A stretch of DNA of 64,000 nucleotides from Pseudomonadales bacterium (GTDB lineage: Bacteria > Pseudomonadota > Gammaproteobacteria > Pseudomonadales > UBA7434): positions 1 through 64,000 of the forward strand of contig JAOIUY010000013.1 of assembly GCA_028223755.1 (NCBI GenBank), written 5' to 3'. The notes under the pieces are model-generated. The model ran no database searches. It was given only the letters and a program-made list of their open reading frames with translations, and was not told the DNA's origin. A program made the position numbers and the translations under genes. Shown here in pieces: positions 31,986-41,474 of the stretch (positions are counted from its first letter, which is position 1; each line of letters begins with the position of its first letter).

Positions 31986-32163
31986 CGGGCTTTAATCTAA
32001 ACCTTTAAGTTCTTCATTCTATTAGCGAATTGCTTCGAAGGCTGCAATTACCTTAATCCTTCTCTAGCCTCTCTTTCTGTACTCGTTAGTTCCTCTTTTA
32101 ATGAGCTGCAAATAAACTCAATAAATGTTAGACTGGCGACTCTTTAGCGCAGTGAGGTTGTCA

Positions 32164-32415
32164 GTGTCTTCTTTTCTTGAAATCGTAGAGTTAGTTAACG
32201 GTGATATCGTTTTGCAACGAGCAGACGGTGATGGTGAGGCGTTGATGACGATTCGCTTTTCGGATGAGTCGAAAGAGTATATGCCCAATGGCCGTTTAGA
32301 AGTGGCTAGAGCAATGATTCATGCGGGTATTGAAACAGCTTCAGAAATGCAGTTTGTTAGATCAGATGTTGATGACGAAGAGATGGAAGTCGATTCTTCT
32401 CGCGTTTTACACTAA
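32164..32415 (+). CDS. Small conserved protein (PA3009-like)
   Basis: 83 aa from GTG 32164, which has GAGG about 9 bases upstream. The frame is open to an ATG at 32125, but those residues (LDWRLFSAVRL) do not look like the family. Sequence FLEIVELVNGDIVLQRADG is the usual start. Small cytosolic protein of unknown role found between topA and lexA in Pseudomonas-type genomes. Convergent with lexA, and the 60-bp gap is nearly pure pyrimidine on the plus strand. Confidence 0.78.
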   Translation: MSSFLEIVELVNGDIVLQRADGDGEALMTIRFSDESKEYMPNGRLEVARAMIHAGIETASEMQFVRSDVDDEEMEVDSSRVLH

Positions 32416-32475
32416 CTGTTTTTTTCCTTTTTCTCGCTTTTCTCCTTTATCCCTTCTGTCCTTTGTTTTTTATTT

Positions 32476-33075
32476 CTAGCGACGAATCACACCGACGCTT
32501 AGGCCTTCGATAGCAAAAAACTGTTCGCGAAGGTCAACTTCAATCACATTAAAGTCAGGATTCTCTGGTTCTAGCTGCACAAGGTGTTTGCTTCGTGTTC
32601 TGCGAAGTCGTTTAACCGTTACTTCTTCATCGACCCGCGCAACGATAATATCGCCGTTATTGGCTTCTGTGGTTTTGTGAACTGCAAGCCAGTCACCATC
32701 AAAAATACCTACGTCCTGCATACTCTCACCGACAACCTGCAGCATATAGTCTGCTCGAGGGCGAAAAAAGCTAGGTGAGATATCACAGTATTCATCGATA
32801 TGTTCTTCAGCCAATATTGGACTACCAGCAGCAACACGACCAATCAGCGGTAAGCCATTAGGGACTTCGTCTAACAGGCGAATACCACGTGATGCACCTG
32901 GAATAATTTCAATAGCACCTTTTCTGGCAAGGGCTTTTAAATGCTCTTCGGCGGCGTTAGCCGATTTAAAACCGAATTCACCGGCAATATCGGCACGAGT
33001 AGGGGGGAAGCCTGTGTCTTGAATATACGTTCGAATTAACGAGAGTATTTGCTGTTGCCGAGCAGTTAATTTCAT
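32476..33075 (-). CDS. lexA: LexA repressor
   Basis: 199 aa. Winged helix at the N-terminus ([16 protein letters not shown]...[18 protein letters not shown]). Self-cleavage bond A83-G84 in RVAAGSPI, catalytic S118 in GESMQD and K155 in VTVKRL. Represses SOS genes until RecA-stimulated autocleavage. Its own promoter with an SOS box is visible upstream (separate entries), so it is autoregulated. No sulA-like gene sits next to it, unlike in Pseudomonas. Confidence 0.97.
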   Translation of the reverse strand: MKLTARQQQILSLIRTYIQDTGFPPTRADIAGEFGFKSANAAEEHLKALARKGAIEIIPGASRGIRLLDEVPNGLPLIGRVAAGSPILAEEHIDEYCDISPSFFRPRADYMLQVVGESMQDVGIFDGDWLAVHKTTEANNGDIIVARVDEEVTVKRLRRTRSKHLVQLEPENPDFNVIEVDLREQFFAIEGLSVGVIRR

Positions 33076-33140
33076 TTTTTTACCTATTTAGTTTCTTTTG
33101 CCTTGATAGTGATCATGCTTGGTTGGCGATTTCACAGCTA

Positions 33141-33160
33141 TACTGTTTAAATCCACAGTA
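33141..33160 (-). promoter_or_regulatory. LexA operator (SOS box) of lexA
   Basis: TA-CTGTTTAAATCCACAG-TA: CTG-N10-CAG with the flanking TA pairs of the E. coli-type consensus. It lies 65 bp before the lexA start and 4 bp downstream of the -10 box, covering the expected transcription start. Confidence 0.88.
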
Positions 33161-33164
33161 TGTA

Positions 33165-33192
33165 ATTATATCCAGCTTTTTTGATTGAGCAA
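33165..33192 (-). promoter_or_regulatory. lexA promoter (sigma-70 type)
   Basis: Read on the minus strand: -35 TTGCTC (33187-33192), 16-bp spacer, perfect -10 TATAAT (33165-33170). The SOS box follows directly, so LexA would block RNA polymerase. Confidence 0.75.
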
Positions 33193-33396
33193 GCCTTTTG
33201 AGGGTTTTATTTTTTTTGGTGCTTTTTAGAACAACCTGAGTGCCGACTGATTTGGCTTGCAAAAATACCAGTGGTGGGGCTATAACTACTATAAGGTTTG
33301 TGTGTATGCTGGGCTAGAAGGTTTTATGGATAACAATAGAGTATTGTTTTCAAGCGCTTTTCTTTTGTTAACGCTCCATCTTATGAGAATAATAAC
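33193..33396. other. Remainder of the 321-bp lexA upstream region
   Basis: T-rich, no gene supported. A TTG-initiated frame at 33257-33460 runs into the next gene in another frame and looks spurious. The promoter of the 33397 gene should be here. Confidence 0.4.
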
Positions 33397-33690
33397 GTGT
33401 CAGCTATTTGCCCCAAATGTAATCAAACAGCCATGCCAACTTGGAAGAAGGCATTGCTAAGTCCACTTGCTCCAGCTCCTTGTGATGCCTGCGGTGCAGA
33501 ATTGCGTGTGACTTGGCGCTCTTACTTATTGGCGATTTCGCCAGGAAGTACTATTTTTTTACTAGCTTATCTGCTGTTTGAAGAGGGTTCGCTTAATCAA
33601 TATCTCGTTTTTGGGGTTGGTTTTGTATTGATGCTGCTGGGTCAAATTTACGGCATGTCTATTGAGCTCGATGAGAAAGAAACGTCTTAA
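33397..33690 (+). CDS. Small membrane protein with N-terminal zinc ribbon
   Basis: 97 aa. CPKC (5-8) and CDAC (29-32) form a four-cysteine zinc ribbon, followed by two hydrophobic helices (about 43-60 and 68-87) and an acidic tail. GTG start. No function known. Resembles small Cys-ribbon plus TM proteins common in gammaproteobacteria. The gene is divergent from lexA, with the SOS box about 240 bp away, too far for obvious control. Confidence 0.7.
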   Translation: MSAICPKCNQTAMPTWKKALLSPLAPAPCDACGAELRVTWRSYLLAISPGSTIFLLAYLLFEEGSLNQYLVFGVGFVLMLLGQIYGMSIELDEKETS

Positions 33691-33743
33691 ATTTTATAGC
33701 GTTTTTAATATGTGAAGCTTGCCCGAGGATTAAGTGAGTCGTC

Positions 33744-34205
33744 GTGGAAAAGAAAAAGCTGTTAGTTATCTATCATAGCCAATCAGAAAATACGGCTCAG
33801 TTAGTTGAGGCGGTTGCTGCCGGCGCAGCATTAGAACCTCAAATTGAATTGTCGGTAAAGCGCGCATTCGATGCCGATACTGAAGATCTGAAATGGGCCG
33901 ATGCCATACTCTTTGGCACACCCGAAAACTTTGGCTATATGTCTGGTGCATTAAAAGATTTTTTTGATCGTACCTATTACCCTGCACAACCTCTTCAGCT
34001 CTGTACGCCCTATGCTTTATTTGTCAGTGCCGGCAATGACGGCAGTGGAGCGGTTAGAGAGATTGATAGAATATTAAAAGGCTACCCAATGAAAAAGGTC
34101 GCAGAGCCATTAGTGATTAAAGGTAAGGTGGATGCCGACGCACTAGAAGCTTGCAGAAATCTTGGTCAGACCATGGCATCTGCTTTACAACTAGGCGTTT
34201 TTTAA
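33744..34205 (+). CDS. Flavodoxin-like / FMN reductase family protein
   Basis: 153 aa flavodoxin fold. Phosphate-binding loop YHSQSENTAQLV at 9-20 and the isoalloxazine-contacting loop FGTPENFGYMSGALKDFFDRTY. Probably binds FMN and carries out electron transfer or quinone reduction. Partner unknown. GTG start preceded by a weak site. Convergent with the M16C peptidase. Confidence 0.85.
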   Translation: MEKKKLLVIYHSQSENTAQLVEAVAAGAALEPQIELSVKRAFDADTEDLKWADAILFGTPENFGYMSGALKDFFDRTYYPAQPLQLCTPYALFVSAGNDGSGAVREIDRILKGYPMKKVAEPLVIKGKVDADALEACRNLGQTMASALQLGVF

Positions 34206-34257
34206 GCAGCGGTTTTTTTAGTTTAATTTTTTATTATGTTTTTTCACAACTGTTTAA

Positions 34258-37185
34258 TCACAGCTGCTTAATCGTTAATCCCATCGAATCACAAATAGAT
34301 TGGTAATTGGCTTCTTCGCCTTTATGTGTGATAACCCCGATACTGGCTTGCTCTGGGCGTAAATACTTTTCTGCTACCCGTTTTAAATCTGCTTGTGTCA
34401 CTGCTAATACAGCATCTCTAAAAGCGCTCTGGTACTCAGGTGTGCGGCCAAATAAATTATTGTGAAAGTGCATCTTTGCTGTACCAGCGGGTGATGAGGG
34501 TTTATCCAATGAGCTGACAACACCTAAAATCGCTTCTTCTACGACTCGCCATTCATGGTCTTTTTCTAGTAGCCAAGCAATTGATTGATCAAAGTCATTC
34601 AGTGTTTCGCCAAGTCGTGGATCGCGATAAGAGTAAAAGCGGAAGCCAGCAATGCTCGAATCTTGGCTGGCACCACCGCCGTAGGCACCGCCTTGTTCGC
34701 GGATAGTGGTATGTAAAAAGCCGTTTCTTAATACGCCGCCCAGTACCGTAAGAGCCGGTGCGTCTGCGTGGCTTCCATTAACGGTTTGATAGGCTTTGGC
34801 GCAGAAGTTGACCTGTGTATTACAAAGCCAAAGTTCGCGCGTATTCTCTCTACAAGCAGGCAGTGACAGTTGGCTATCACTATCGGTACTTTGATTTTTC
34901 CATAATTGATCAACTTGCGACAGTATGCCTTCGGCGCTGTGCTCTTCGCCGACAACTAAAAACTGTTGTGGGTTGCTGATAATGGTTTGATGGATTTCAC
35001 TTAGCGACTCGGTGAGTTCGTTGAGTGATGCTGAGTTTTCAAGAGAGTCGTCTAAGGCTTTAAGTTTTTGTATCCCAAGAATACCGCTGCTAGCATGATT
35101 GAGTTTTGCTACCGGACTAAAACCTTGTGACGCTAACGACATTGCCAAGCTGTGACCATTACCGGTAACCGATTGCTCAGCGCGTGCGCGCGATTGCGAA
35201 ATAAGCTCGCGGATGCGTTGCGGTTCATCAAAGCGAGCATGGTGATAGGTTTGGTAGAGTAGGTCGCTAATGGCATCGTTATGAATGTTTAAGCCTTTAG
35301 CCGATAGCGTAAAGAAACCGCTGACTTGTTGTTCGTTGTCTAAGTCGCTACGAATACTGCTTTGCGCGTTAATGCCGCCACAAACCTGCGTTTGCCAGTT
35401 TTGAGTGGCTAAGTAATCTTTACTGCCAACACCCAGATCGGTAAGCACGCGATTGTGAAGACCCAACAGTGAGGTCTGCTGTTCGTTTAAAGCGGGCAGT
35501 GTGGTGATGACTTGCTGATAGCTAATACCATTAGTGCCTTGCGGATAAAAAGTGGCGCTACGTTTTGCTATTTGCTGCGCTGAAAATTCAGGAATATCGA
35601 TAACCGGTGGGATATCACTTAAATCGACCTTTGGTAAAACTTCTGGGTCATCTTCGACCGTTTGGCGCTCTTTAAGAGCTGCTGCGGTTTCAATAATACT
35701 TTGTTTCTCTTCATCACTAAGCGTCGATTTAATGGCGGCAAGTTTTTTCTGCTCTTGCTCAATACGCGCCTGACTAAGTTTTGTGTCTGGCGACATCACT
35801 AATGTCACTCTGTGCTGGTTATCAATGAGTAAGCGTTTAACTAACGACTTGATAAAGTTAGGATCTTGAATTGATTCACGCAGCTGGCTAAGAATTGGGT
35901 CGATATTAAGTGCCGCGGCTGCATCGCCACGATGAATAGCCGTCGGTAGACATGACAAGATGATTTGTAAGCCATAAGGATAGCCGCCACCGCCGACTTC
36001 GCGCTGTTGTAATTCGAGTTGGTCGAGTAGTGCGGTCATTCTGTCAATATCGACACCGTTATCGGCGACGCCTTGCAATGCATCGATAATTAATTTTTCT
36101 AACGCTTCGACTTTGCCTTCTGAGCTGCCTTCGACGCCGCAGACAAAAACCATTTCTAAGCCAGAGTCATCCATGCCGCATAGTGGTGATGGGGCGGTGC
36201 CAAGATCAGTCGTCTCTAAAGCGTATTGTAAGGGCGATGCGCTGTTTTCTAGTAGCACTGCAGCGAGAAGGTGGGTGGACATTAATTCTAGCGGATCGCG
36301 GATGCTACCTAATACCCAAGCCATAACTAGATGTGTCTTATCACCACTGGCTTCTTCGTCTGAAATCGGAAACGATTTATTGCTTCGGACACTCTGAGAA
36401 AATTTGTCTTGCAGCGGTACTTCAATATGTTTATCTAACGGTGAAAAATGCTTGAGTGCCAACTCTTGAATCTTAAGCTGATGCTCTTTAGCGTCGATAT
36501 CCCCAAAGGTTACAAAGATAGCGTTATCAGGGTGGTAGTGAGTCTGATAAAAGTCTTGCAGTTGCTGGTAGCTCAGGTCAGTAATATTTTCTGGCTCGCC
36601 ACCACTGTTGACGCCATAAGTGGTATCAGGGAATAGTGATTCGCCAACCGCTTGCCAAAGCTGAGAAGAGATTGAGCTCATCGCACCTTTCATTTCATTA
36701 AACACAACGCCTTTATAAACGAGATCGCTGTCGGCATTGGTCGGCTCTTCAAATTCTAAACGATGGCCTTCTTGCGAAAAGTCGAGCGGGTCAAGACGAG
36801 CAAAAAATACCGCATCCAAGTAGACCTCTAACAGATTGTTAAAGTCTTTTTTATTTTGGCTGGCAAAAGGATAAGCGGTCCAATCTGAGCTTGTGAATGC
36901 ATTCATAAATGTATTCAGCGAGCGGCGTATCATCATAAAAAACGGATCGCGCACAGGAAAACGCTTACTGCCACATAAGCTGGTATGTTCAAGGATATGA
37001 GCAACACCGGTTGAGTCGGTCGGAACTGTACGCAGTGCCACCATAAAAACGTTTTCTTTATTGTCAGCGGCAAGATGAATATGTCGCGCGCCAGTAGTGA
37101 GGTGCTGATATTCTTCAAATTGAATATTCAGTGACTCGATAGTGGTGGTCTTAATTAAATGAAAAGCGGATACGTCTGCGTTCAT
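34258..37185 (-). CDS. M16C metallopeptidase (presequence protease / insulinase-like)
   Basis: 975 aa. Inverted zinc motif H63-IL-E66-H67 in GVAHILEHTSLCGS, with the downstream glutamate in the FNEMKGAMS region. Length and the GSKRFPVRDPFFMMIRRSLNTFMNAFT block mark the single-chain PreP/Cym1 type that encloses short peptides. No signal peptide, so cytosolic in bacteria. It probably clears unstructured peptides. Single gene, followed in the opposite direction by the flavodoxin-like gene. Confidence 0.92.
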   Translation of the reverse strand: MNADVSAFHLIKTTTIESLNIQFEEYQHLTTGARHIHLAADNKENVFMVALRTVPTDSTGVAHILEHTSLCGSKRFPVRDPFFMMIRRSLNTFMNAFTSSDWTAYPFASQNKKDFNNLLEVYLDAVFFARLDPLDFSQEGHRLEFEEPTNADSDLVYKGVVFNEMKGAMSSISSQLWQAVGESLFPDTTYGVNSGGEPENITDLSYQQLQDFYQTHYHPDNAIFVTFGDIDAKEHQLKIQELALKHFSPLDKHIEVPLQDKFSQSVRSNKSFPISDEEASGDKTHLVMAWVLGSIRDPLELMSTHLLAAVLLENSASPLQYALETTDLGTAPSPLCGMDDSGLEMVFVCGVEGSSEGKVEALEKLIIDALQGVADNGVDIDRMTALLDQLELQQREVGGGGYPYGLQIILSCLPTAIHRGDAAAALNIDPILSQLRESIQDPNFIKSLVKRLLIDNQHRVTLVMSPDTKLSQARIEQEQKKLAAIKSTLSDEEKQSIIETAAALKERQTVEDDPEVLPKVDLSDIPPVIDIPEFSAQQIAKRSATFYPQGTNGISYQQVITTLPALNEQQTSLLGLHNRVLTDLGVGSKDYLATQNWQTQVCGGINAQSSIRSDLDNEQQVSGFFTLSAKGLNIHNDAISDLLYQTYHHARFDEPQRIRELISQSRARAEQSVTGNGHSLAMSLASQGFSPVAKLNHASSGILGIQKLKALDDSLENSASLNELTESLSEIHQTIISNPQQFLVVGEEHSAEGILSQVDQLWKNQSTDSDSQLSLPACRENTRELWLCNTQVNFCAKAYQTVNGSHADAPALTVLGGVLRNGFLHTTIREQGGAYGGGASQDSSIAGFRFYSYRDPRLGETLNDFDQSIAWLLEKDHEWRVVEEAILGVVSSLDKPSSPAGTAKMHFHNNLFGRTPEYQSAFRDAVLAVTQADLKRVAEKYLRPEQASIGVITHKGEEANYQSICDSMGLTIKQL

Positions 37186-37244
37186 AAGTATTTTTTTCTT
37201 TCGTTAGTCAATAGTTAAGTGCTAAAGCGTAAGCATTAAAGGCG

Positions 37245-37586
37245 TTAAGCTTTTTTCACAAATTCGGATTTCAATTTCATCGGGCCGATACCGTCAATTT
37301 TGCAATCGATATCATGGTCGCCATCAACAAGGCGTATGTTTTTAACTTTAGTGCCAACTTTAACGACCAGTGATGTGCCTTTGACCTTGAGGTCTTTAAT
37401 AACGGTAATTGAGTCGCCATCTTGTAATGGGTTGCCGTTTGAGTCTTTGATCTTTTTATCGTCTTCGCTTTCGTCGGTTGTTGCCTCTGCTGCCCATTCA
37501 TATCCACACTCAGGGCAGATCAATAAATCTCTATCGGCATAGCTGTAGGGCGATGCGCATTTAGGGCAGGGTGGTAATTCACTCAT
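37245..37586 (-). CDS. yjdM: YjdM (PhnA)-like zinc-ribbon protein
   Basis: 113 aa. N-terminal zinc ribbon CPKC/CPEC (about 7-10, 24-27) and the C-terminal SH3-like PhnA domain ([17 protein letters not shown]...[14 protein letters not shown]). Despite the old name, the protein is not shown to act in phosphonate use, and no phn genes are nearby. Confidence 0.92.
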   Translation of the reverse strand: MSELPPCPKCASPYSYADRDLLICPECGYEWAAEATTDESEDDKKIKDSNGNPLQDGDSITVIKDLKVKGTSLVVKVGTKVKNIRLVDGDHDIDCKIDGIGPMKLKSEFVKKA

Positions 37587-37714
37587 AAATTTAGTTGGGT
37601 CTTTTTTGAGGTTTCAGTTTCAATTTGCCAGCAGTTACGGCGGTGTAGCTATACCCGTCAAGTATAGCGGCTTTTTGAGTCAGTCCAAAGCGTTCTTCAG
37701 TGGGCAAAAGCGGT

Positions 37715-38545
37715 TTAAGGCTTTGCTGTTGACCTCTCAATAAGCTCAATCTCGTAGATTCGCTGCCAGTACTTGCCAGTGATCAATAATCGCTGATTAT
37801 CGGCAAGCCAAGCGATACCATTGGCGACTTCGCTGGTGCCGGTTTTTTGTTCATGAGCAATAATGCGGCTTAAATCAATTAAGGCCGTTGTCTGGCCGCT
37901 AACAGGATCAATGATGGCGATATATTGGCTCTGCCAGATATTCGCTAGTAGGCAGTTGTTGACCCACTCCAGTTCATTGAGGTTCTTTAATGGCCGTCCT
38001 AGGTAGGTCACATCAATAGTTGACTGCACGGCTAGCGATGTGGGATCACGATAGCTTAGTTGTGCAGTGCCATCGCTGGTAATTAAGTGTTGATGGTTAT
38101 GCGTGATTCCCCAGCCTTCACCGCTAATGCTTTGCGTTTGCTCTAATGCTAAGTCAGCCAGTGAATAGCGGTAGACCTGCCCAGATTTCCATGTCAGTTG
38201 GATAATTTGATCTTGCCAAGCGGTTAGGCCTTCGCCAAATACTGTGTCATCAAGTTCAATCTGCTTAATGTTTTTTCCACTTTTTAAATGTATTTTGCTA
38301 ACCGTAGATTGACCATAGTGACCTGTTGACTCAAAGATATGGCCGTCGTGGTAAATAAGCCCTTGGCTAAAAGCGCTGCTGCTATGCGGGTAAGTGTTTT
38401 TTACCCTAACACTCCATGTTGTTGGTGTTTTATTGGCTGGGAGTTTGTCGCATTGAATTGTCGCTGCATAAGAGCTGGCCGCAGAAAGTTGTAGCAGCAA
38501 GCTAAGAACAAAAATGATAAATAAAGAGCGGCGCTGGATTATCAT
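37715..38545 (-). CDS. Glutaminyl-peptide cyclotransferase (bacterial/plant-type QC)
   Basis: 276 aa with a signal peptide (about 1-27, ending ASSYA). Five-bladed propeller signature: YPHSSSAFSQGLIYHDGHIFESTG, FGEGLTAW, and NELEWVNNCLLANIWQS. It converts N-terminal glutamine to pyroglutamate in exported peptides or proteins. Lies 13 bp after mnmC, likely on the same transcript by position only. Confidence 0.92.
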   Translation of the reverse strand: MIIQRRSLFIIFVLSLLLQLSAASSYAATIQCDKLPANKTPTTWSVRVKNTYPHSSSAFSQGLIYHDGHIFESTGHYGQSTVSKIHLKSGKNIKQIELDDTVFGEGLTAWQDQIIQLTWKSGQVYRYSLADLALEQTQSISGEGWGITHNHQHLITSDGTAQLSYRDPTSLAVQSTIDVTYLGRPLKNLNELEWVNNCLLANIWQSQYIAIIDPVSGQTTALIDLSRIIAHEQKTGTSEVANGIAWLADNQRLLITGKYWQRIYEIELIERSTAKP

Positions 38546-38558
38546 AGTAATAAAATAG

Positions 38559-40748
38559 TTAATTGCTTCGTATCAGTTGACGCACTAAAAAACGCGCCGG
38601 TGCAATGCTTTGTCTGAGTTTATCACCGATTGGCATCGGCGTACCTTCAATTTGCGCAAGTAATATTTCAGCGGCCAGCGGTGCTGTTGTATAACCATGA
38701 GAGCCAAAACCTGTGCTGACATAAAGCCCTTCTTGAAGCGTTGCTAGCTGTTGTGGTGTTTGCTTGGCATCTTTCTTTAAGCTGGCAAATTTCTCGTTAA
38801 AGCTGTCGACCATCGGTATTGGCCCAACAATGGGTAAATAATCTGGAGCGACACAACGAAAGCCAACGCGACCTTCTAGTTTGCCAATAGAGTGCGTGTC
38901 CAGATCATTCAGCTCTTGCCGCCAAGGTGAATCGATGTCGAGCATGGCGACTATATTTTCGATATTGGTTTGATGGTCTGCACGGGTTACTTCTGAGTTG
39001 CTATCTTTTATCGCGTAGGTCGCGCCAACCGAGTGACTATTATTACTGGCGGGAGTGATATAGCCGCGCTGGCAGACAGCCATAGTTAAACAGCTACTGG
39101 CAGTGGATTGCGACAGTGCGGTTGTTTGTCCACGCATTGATCGTAACGGAAGCCAAGCGGTCTGTTCAAACTGATGGCTTAACTGGCCGCTTGTGACAAT
39201 GGCGATATTGGCTTCTCTGCTATTTGTATTGTTGTGACACTCAGCGCGCCAGCCACCATTGACTTGATGCAAGGCGTTTATGTTTGTCTCACCACAGAAC
39301 TGAATGTTTGGGTGCTCAGTTAATGCCTGGCAGATAGCGCTAGGGTCAAGCCAGCCGGATTCAGGATAGTGAATGCCGTTATGTTGCATGGCAATGCCGC
39401 AGAGCTCGCTGGCTTGTTCGGCGCTAATATTGTTTCGAGAATAAGCTTCTGGGTTAAGCGCAAGCATCTCGTCACTTAGTTGTTCATCGAGCTTGAGCAT
39501 GCCGTTTAGGCCTGCTGTTAGGTTTTTATCATCAAGTCCACGGTAAAAACGTGTAGCGTAATGAAAGGCGGCTTCATGGAGGTCGGCAAGGCTTGATCGT
39601 TGCTGCGCTGTGCGCGCATAAAGCACAGCGCGAGCATTACCTGATGCAGCACTAGCAATATTTTTTTCGGCATCAATAAGTGATACCTGCCAACCGCGTT
39701 GAGCTAGTTTATAGGCGATGGTACAACCGGCAATGCCTGCACCTATGATCATTGCATGACGCTGAGTGTTTTTTGTTGCTGTATCTGAACTGAAGCGATA
39801 ATAGCAGCCAGACAGGTTGACGCTTTTTCGGGGGTGTTTATTGTTTTTTGTTGACTGTTTTGTTGGTGAAGGTATTGATGAAGATATTAACGATGCCGTT
39901 TTTTGACTATCGAAGCGTGCGGTTAACATATCACGTTTACGGCCAAACCCTTTGCGTTTACTGATAACAAAGCCATTATCACTGAGTTGGTCGCGTACTT
40001 GTCTTGCCACAGAAAAGGTCGCTACCGTTGTGCTGTCTTTGCTGTGCCGTGCCATCAATGTGAATAGCGTTTCTTGCCACATGTCTGGATTTTTTGAGGG
40101 GGCGTAGCCATCGAGAAACCAAGCGTCGACTTTCAAAGCATCAGCGTTTAAAGCATCGTTTTTTACTCCATCCCCTTTTACTTCATCACACTCAATAGCA
40201 GCATTACTGGGATAGTGCTCCAGTCGCCCTAAACATTCGGAAGTGTCGCCCAACAACATAATCAGCTTGACGGGATAGTCGCTATTACTGTCGAAATTAA
40301 GAAGATATTCTCCGCCAATAGGGTCAGGGTATTGGCTGACCAATGCTTCGGCGAGTTCAGGGAATGGGTTGTAATGCTGAATGCTTTTTTCTAGCGCGCT
40401 CCGCGTTAGCGGATAGAGTTCGGTGGTATAAAAGTAAAGTGTTTTTGGGGCTTGGGCTGGTTGCGCCTCGGCGTGGACTTTGCGCCATAAATCCCAGCAG
40501 GCAAGAAAGTTAAGCCCTGTACCAAAGCCTGTTTCAGCAACTACAAAATGGTCGCTATCCCTCGCTTGTTGCCAGCGTTGCTGCAGTTGATTGCCATCAA
40601 GAAAAACATGTTGGCACTCTTCTGCGCCTTGACCAGGGTTGTAATAGATGTCATCAAAGCGGCAGGAGCGAAGCCCGCCGTTATCATCGATAATTAACTG
40701 TTCGCTGCTGGTGCAGCTTATCGCTTGATAGTGATTAGATAGACTCAT
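38559..40748 (-). CDS. mnmC: Bifunctional tRNA mnm5s2U34 biosynthesis enzyme MnmC
   Basis: 729 aa. N-terminal methyltransferase (MnmC2) with AETGFGTGLNFLA and VDAWFLDGYAPSKNPDMW, C-terminal FAD oxidoreductase (MnmC1) starting at AMIIGAGIAGCTIAYKLAQRGW. It removes the carboxymethyl group from cmnm5U34 and then methylates to mnm5U34. A short insertion just before VDAWFLDG consists of four 15-bp repeats (separate entry). Confidence 0.96.
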   Translation of the reverse strand: MSLSNHYQAISCTSSEQLIIDDNGGLRSCRFDDIYYNPGQGAEECQHVFLDGNQLQQRWQQARDSDHFVVAETGFGTGLNFLACWDLWRKVHAEAQPAQAPKTLYFYTTELYPLTRSALEKSIQHYNPFPELAEALVSQYPDPIGGEYLLNFDSNSDYPVKLIMLLGDTSECLGRLEHYPSNAAIECDEVKGDGVKNDALNADALKVDAWFLDGYAPSKNPDMWQETLFTLMARHSKDSTTVATFSVARQVRDQLSDNGFVISKRKGFGRKRDMLTARFDSQKTASLISSSIPSPTKQSTKNNKHPRKSVNLSGCYYRFSSDTATKNTQRHAMIIGAGIAGCTIAYKLAQRGWQVSLIDAEKNIASAASGNARAVLYARTAQQRSSLADLHEAAFHYATRFYRGLDDKNLTAGLNGMLKLDEQLSDEMLALNPEAYSRNNISAEQASELCGIAMQHNGIHYPESGWLDPSAICQALTEHPNIQFCGETNINALHQVNGGWRAECHNNTNSREANIAIVTSGQLSHQFEQTAWLPLRSMRGQTTALSQSTASSCLTMAVCQRGYITPASNNSHSVGATYAIKDSNSEVTRADHQTNIENIVAMLDIDSPWRQELNDLDTHSIGKLEGRVGFRCVAPDYLPIVGPIPMVDSFNEKFASLKKDAKQTPQQLATLQEGLYVSTGFGSHGYTTAPLAAEILLAQIEGTPMPIGDKLRQSIAPARFLVRQLIRSN
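40122..40181 (-). repeat. Four 15-bp degenerate tandem repeats inside mnmC
   Basis: On the coding strand the units read GTAAAAGGGGATGGA, GTAAAAAACGATGCT, TTAAACGCTGATGCT, TTGAAAGTCGACGCT, giving VKGDG-VKNDA-LNADA-LKVDA. The last unit belongs to the conserved core. The others look like an in-frame expansion in a surface loop of the methyltransferase domain. Confidence 0.75.
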
Positions 40749-40925
40749 TAAATGATCTTTTGATGTTTGTTTTTGAGCTTCGTTTTAATAGGCTTTTATC
40801 TTACTTTGAATGGTTTGAGCTTGCTTGTATGATACCTGCGTTGACTCTTAATGTCATACAATAGGCGTTATGATTTTTTAGGCGATTATATGTTTTACAG
40901 CAGCAGTTCTTAAATAGGTGATGAC

Positions 40926-41474
40926 TTGTCGAAAGAGATAGAAGAAAAAGTAACAGCTTGGCTTGAGGATGTTGTGATTGGCCTGCAGCTCTGTCCTTTT
41001 GCACTTAAACCTGTTCGTGAATCGCGACATAGAATTTATGTTAGTGACGCTGTCGATACGGCGACAGCATTAACGGATTTAGAGCGAGAGTGCGAGCGTT
41101 TGGATGATGCTACTGCTGCTAGCCTGGAGACGACCTTATTAGTATTGCCCAAGATGCTGCAAGACTTTTATGACTTTAATGATTTTTTGTCGATAGCCAA
41201 TACCTTGTTAGCCGACTGTGACTGGGAGGGTGTTTATCAGCTTGCTAGTTTTCATCCTCGCTATCAGTTTGCAGGCACTCAGCCGAGCGACTTAGAGAAT
41301 CTAACCAACGCCGCGCCATTTCCGATTATTCATATTTTGCGAGAAGCGAGTGTAGAGTTGGCAATTAATAGCTATGAAGAGGTTGATGATATTCCACAAA
41401 GAAATATCGTTAGAATGCAGTCTTTAAGTAAGCAGGATAGGGGGCGGTTGTTCTACTTCTTAAATAAAGAATAA
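40926..41474 (+). CDS. DUF1415 family protein
   Basis: 182 aa. Starts with the family's VTAWLEDVVIGLQLCPFA (cysteine in LCPFA conserved) and has the FHPRYQFAGTQPSDLENLTNAAPFPIIHILRE block. Function unknown. TTG start at 40926, placed after TAGGTGATGAC. Divergent from mnmC. Confidence 0.88.
   Translation: MSKEIEEKVTAWLEDVVIGLQLCPFALKPVRESRHRIYVSDAVDTATALTDLERECERLDDATAASLETTLLVLPKMLQDFYDFNDFLSIANTLLADCDWEGVYQLASFHPRYQFAGTQPSDLENLTNAAPFPIIHILREASVELAINSYEEVDDIPQRNIVRMQSLSKQDRGRLFYFLNKE

Noticed and set aside
33257-33460. 67-codon frame upstream of the zinc-ribbon membrane protein
   Set aside because: TTG start without ribosome site and it overlaps the better supported gene in another frame.
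36113-36397. 94-codon plus-strand frame within the M16C peptidase gene
   Set aside because: Shadow frame of a conserved gene; serine-rich low-complexity sequence only.
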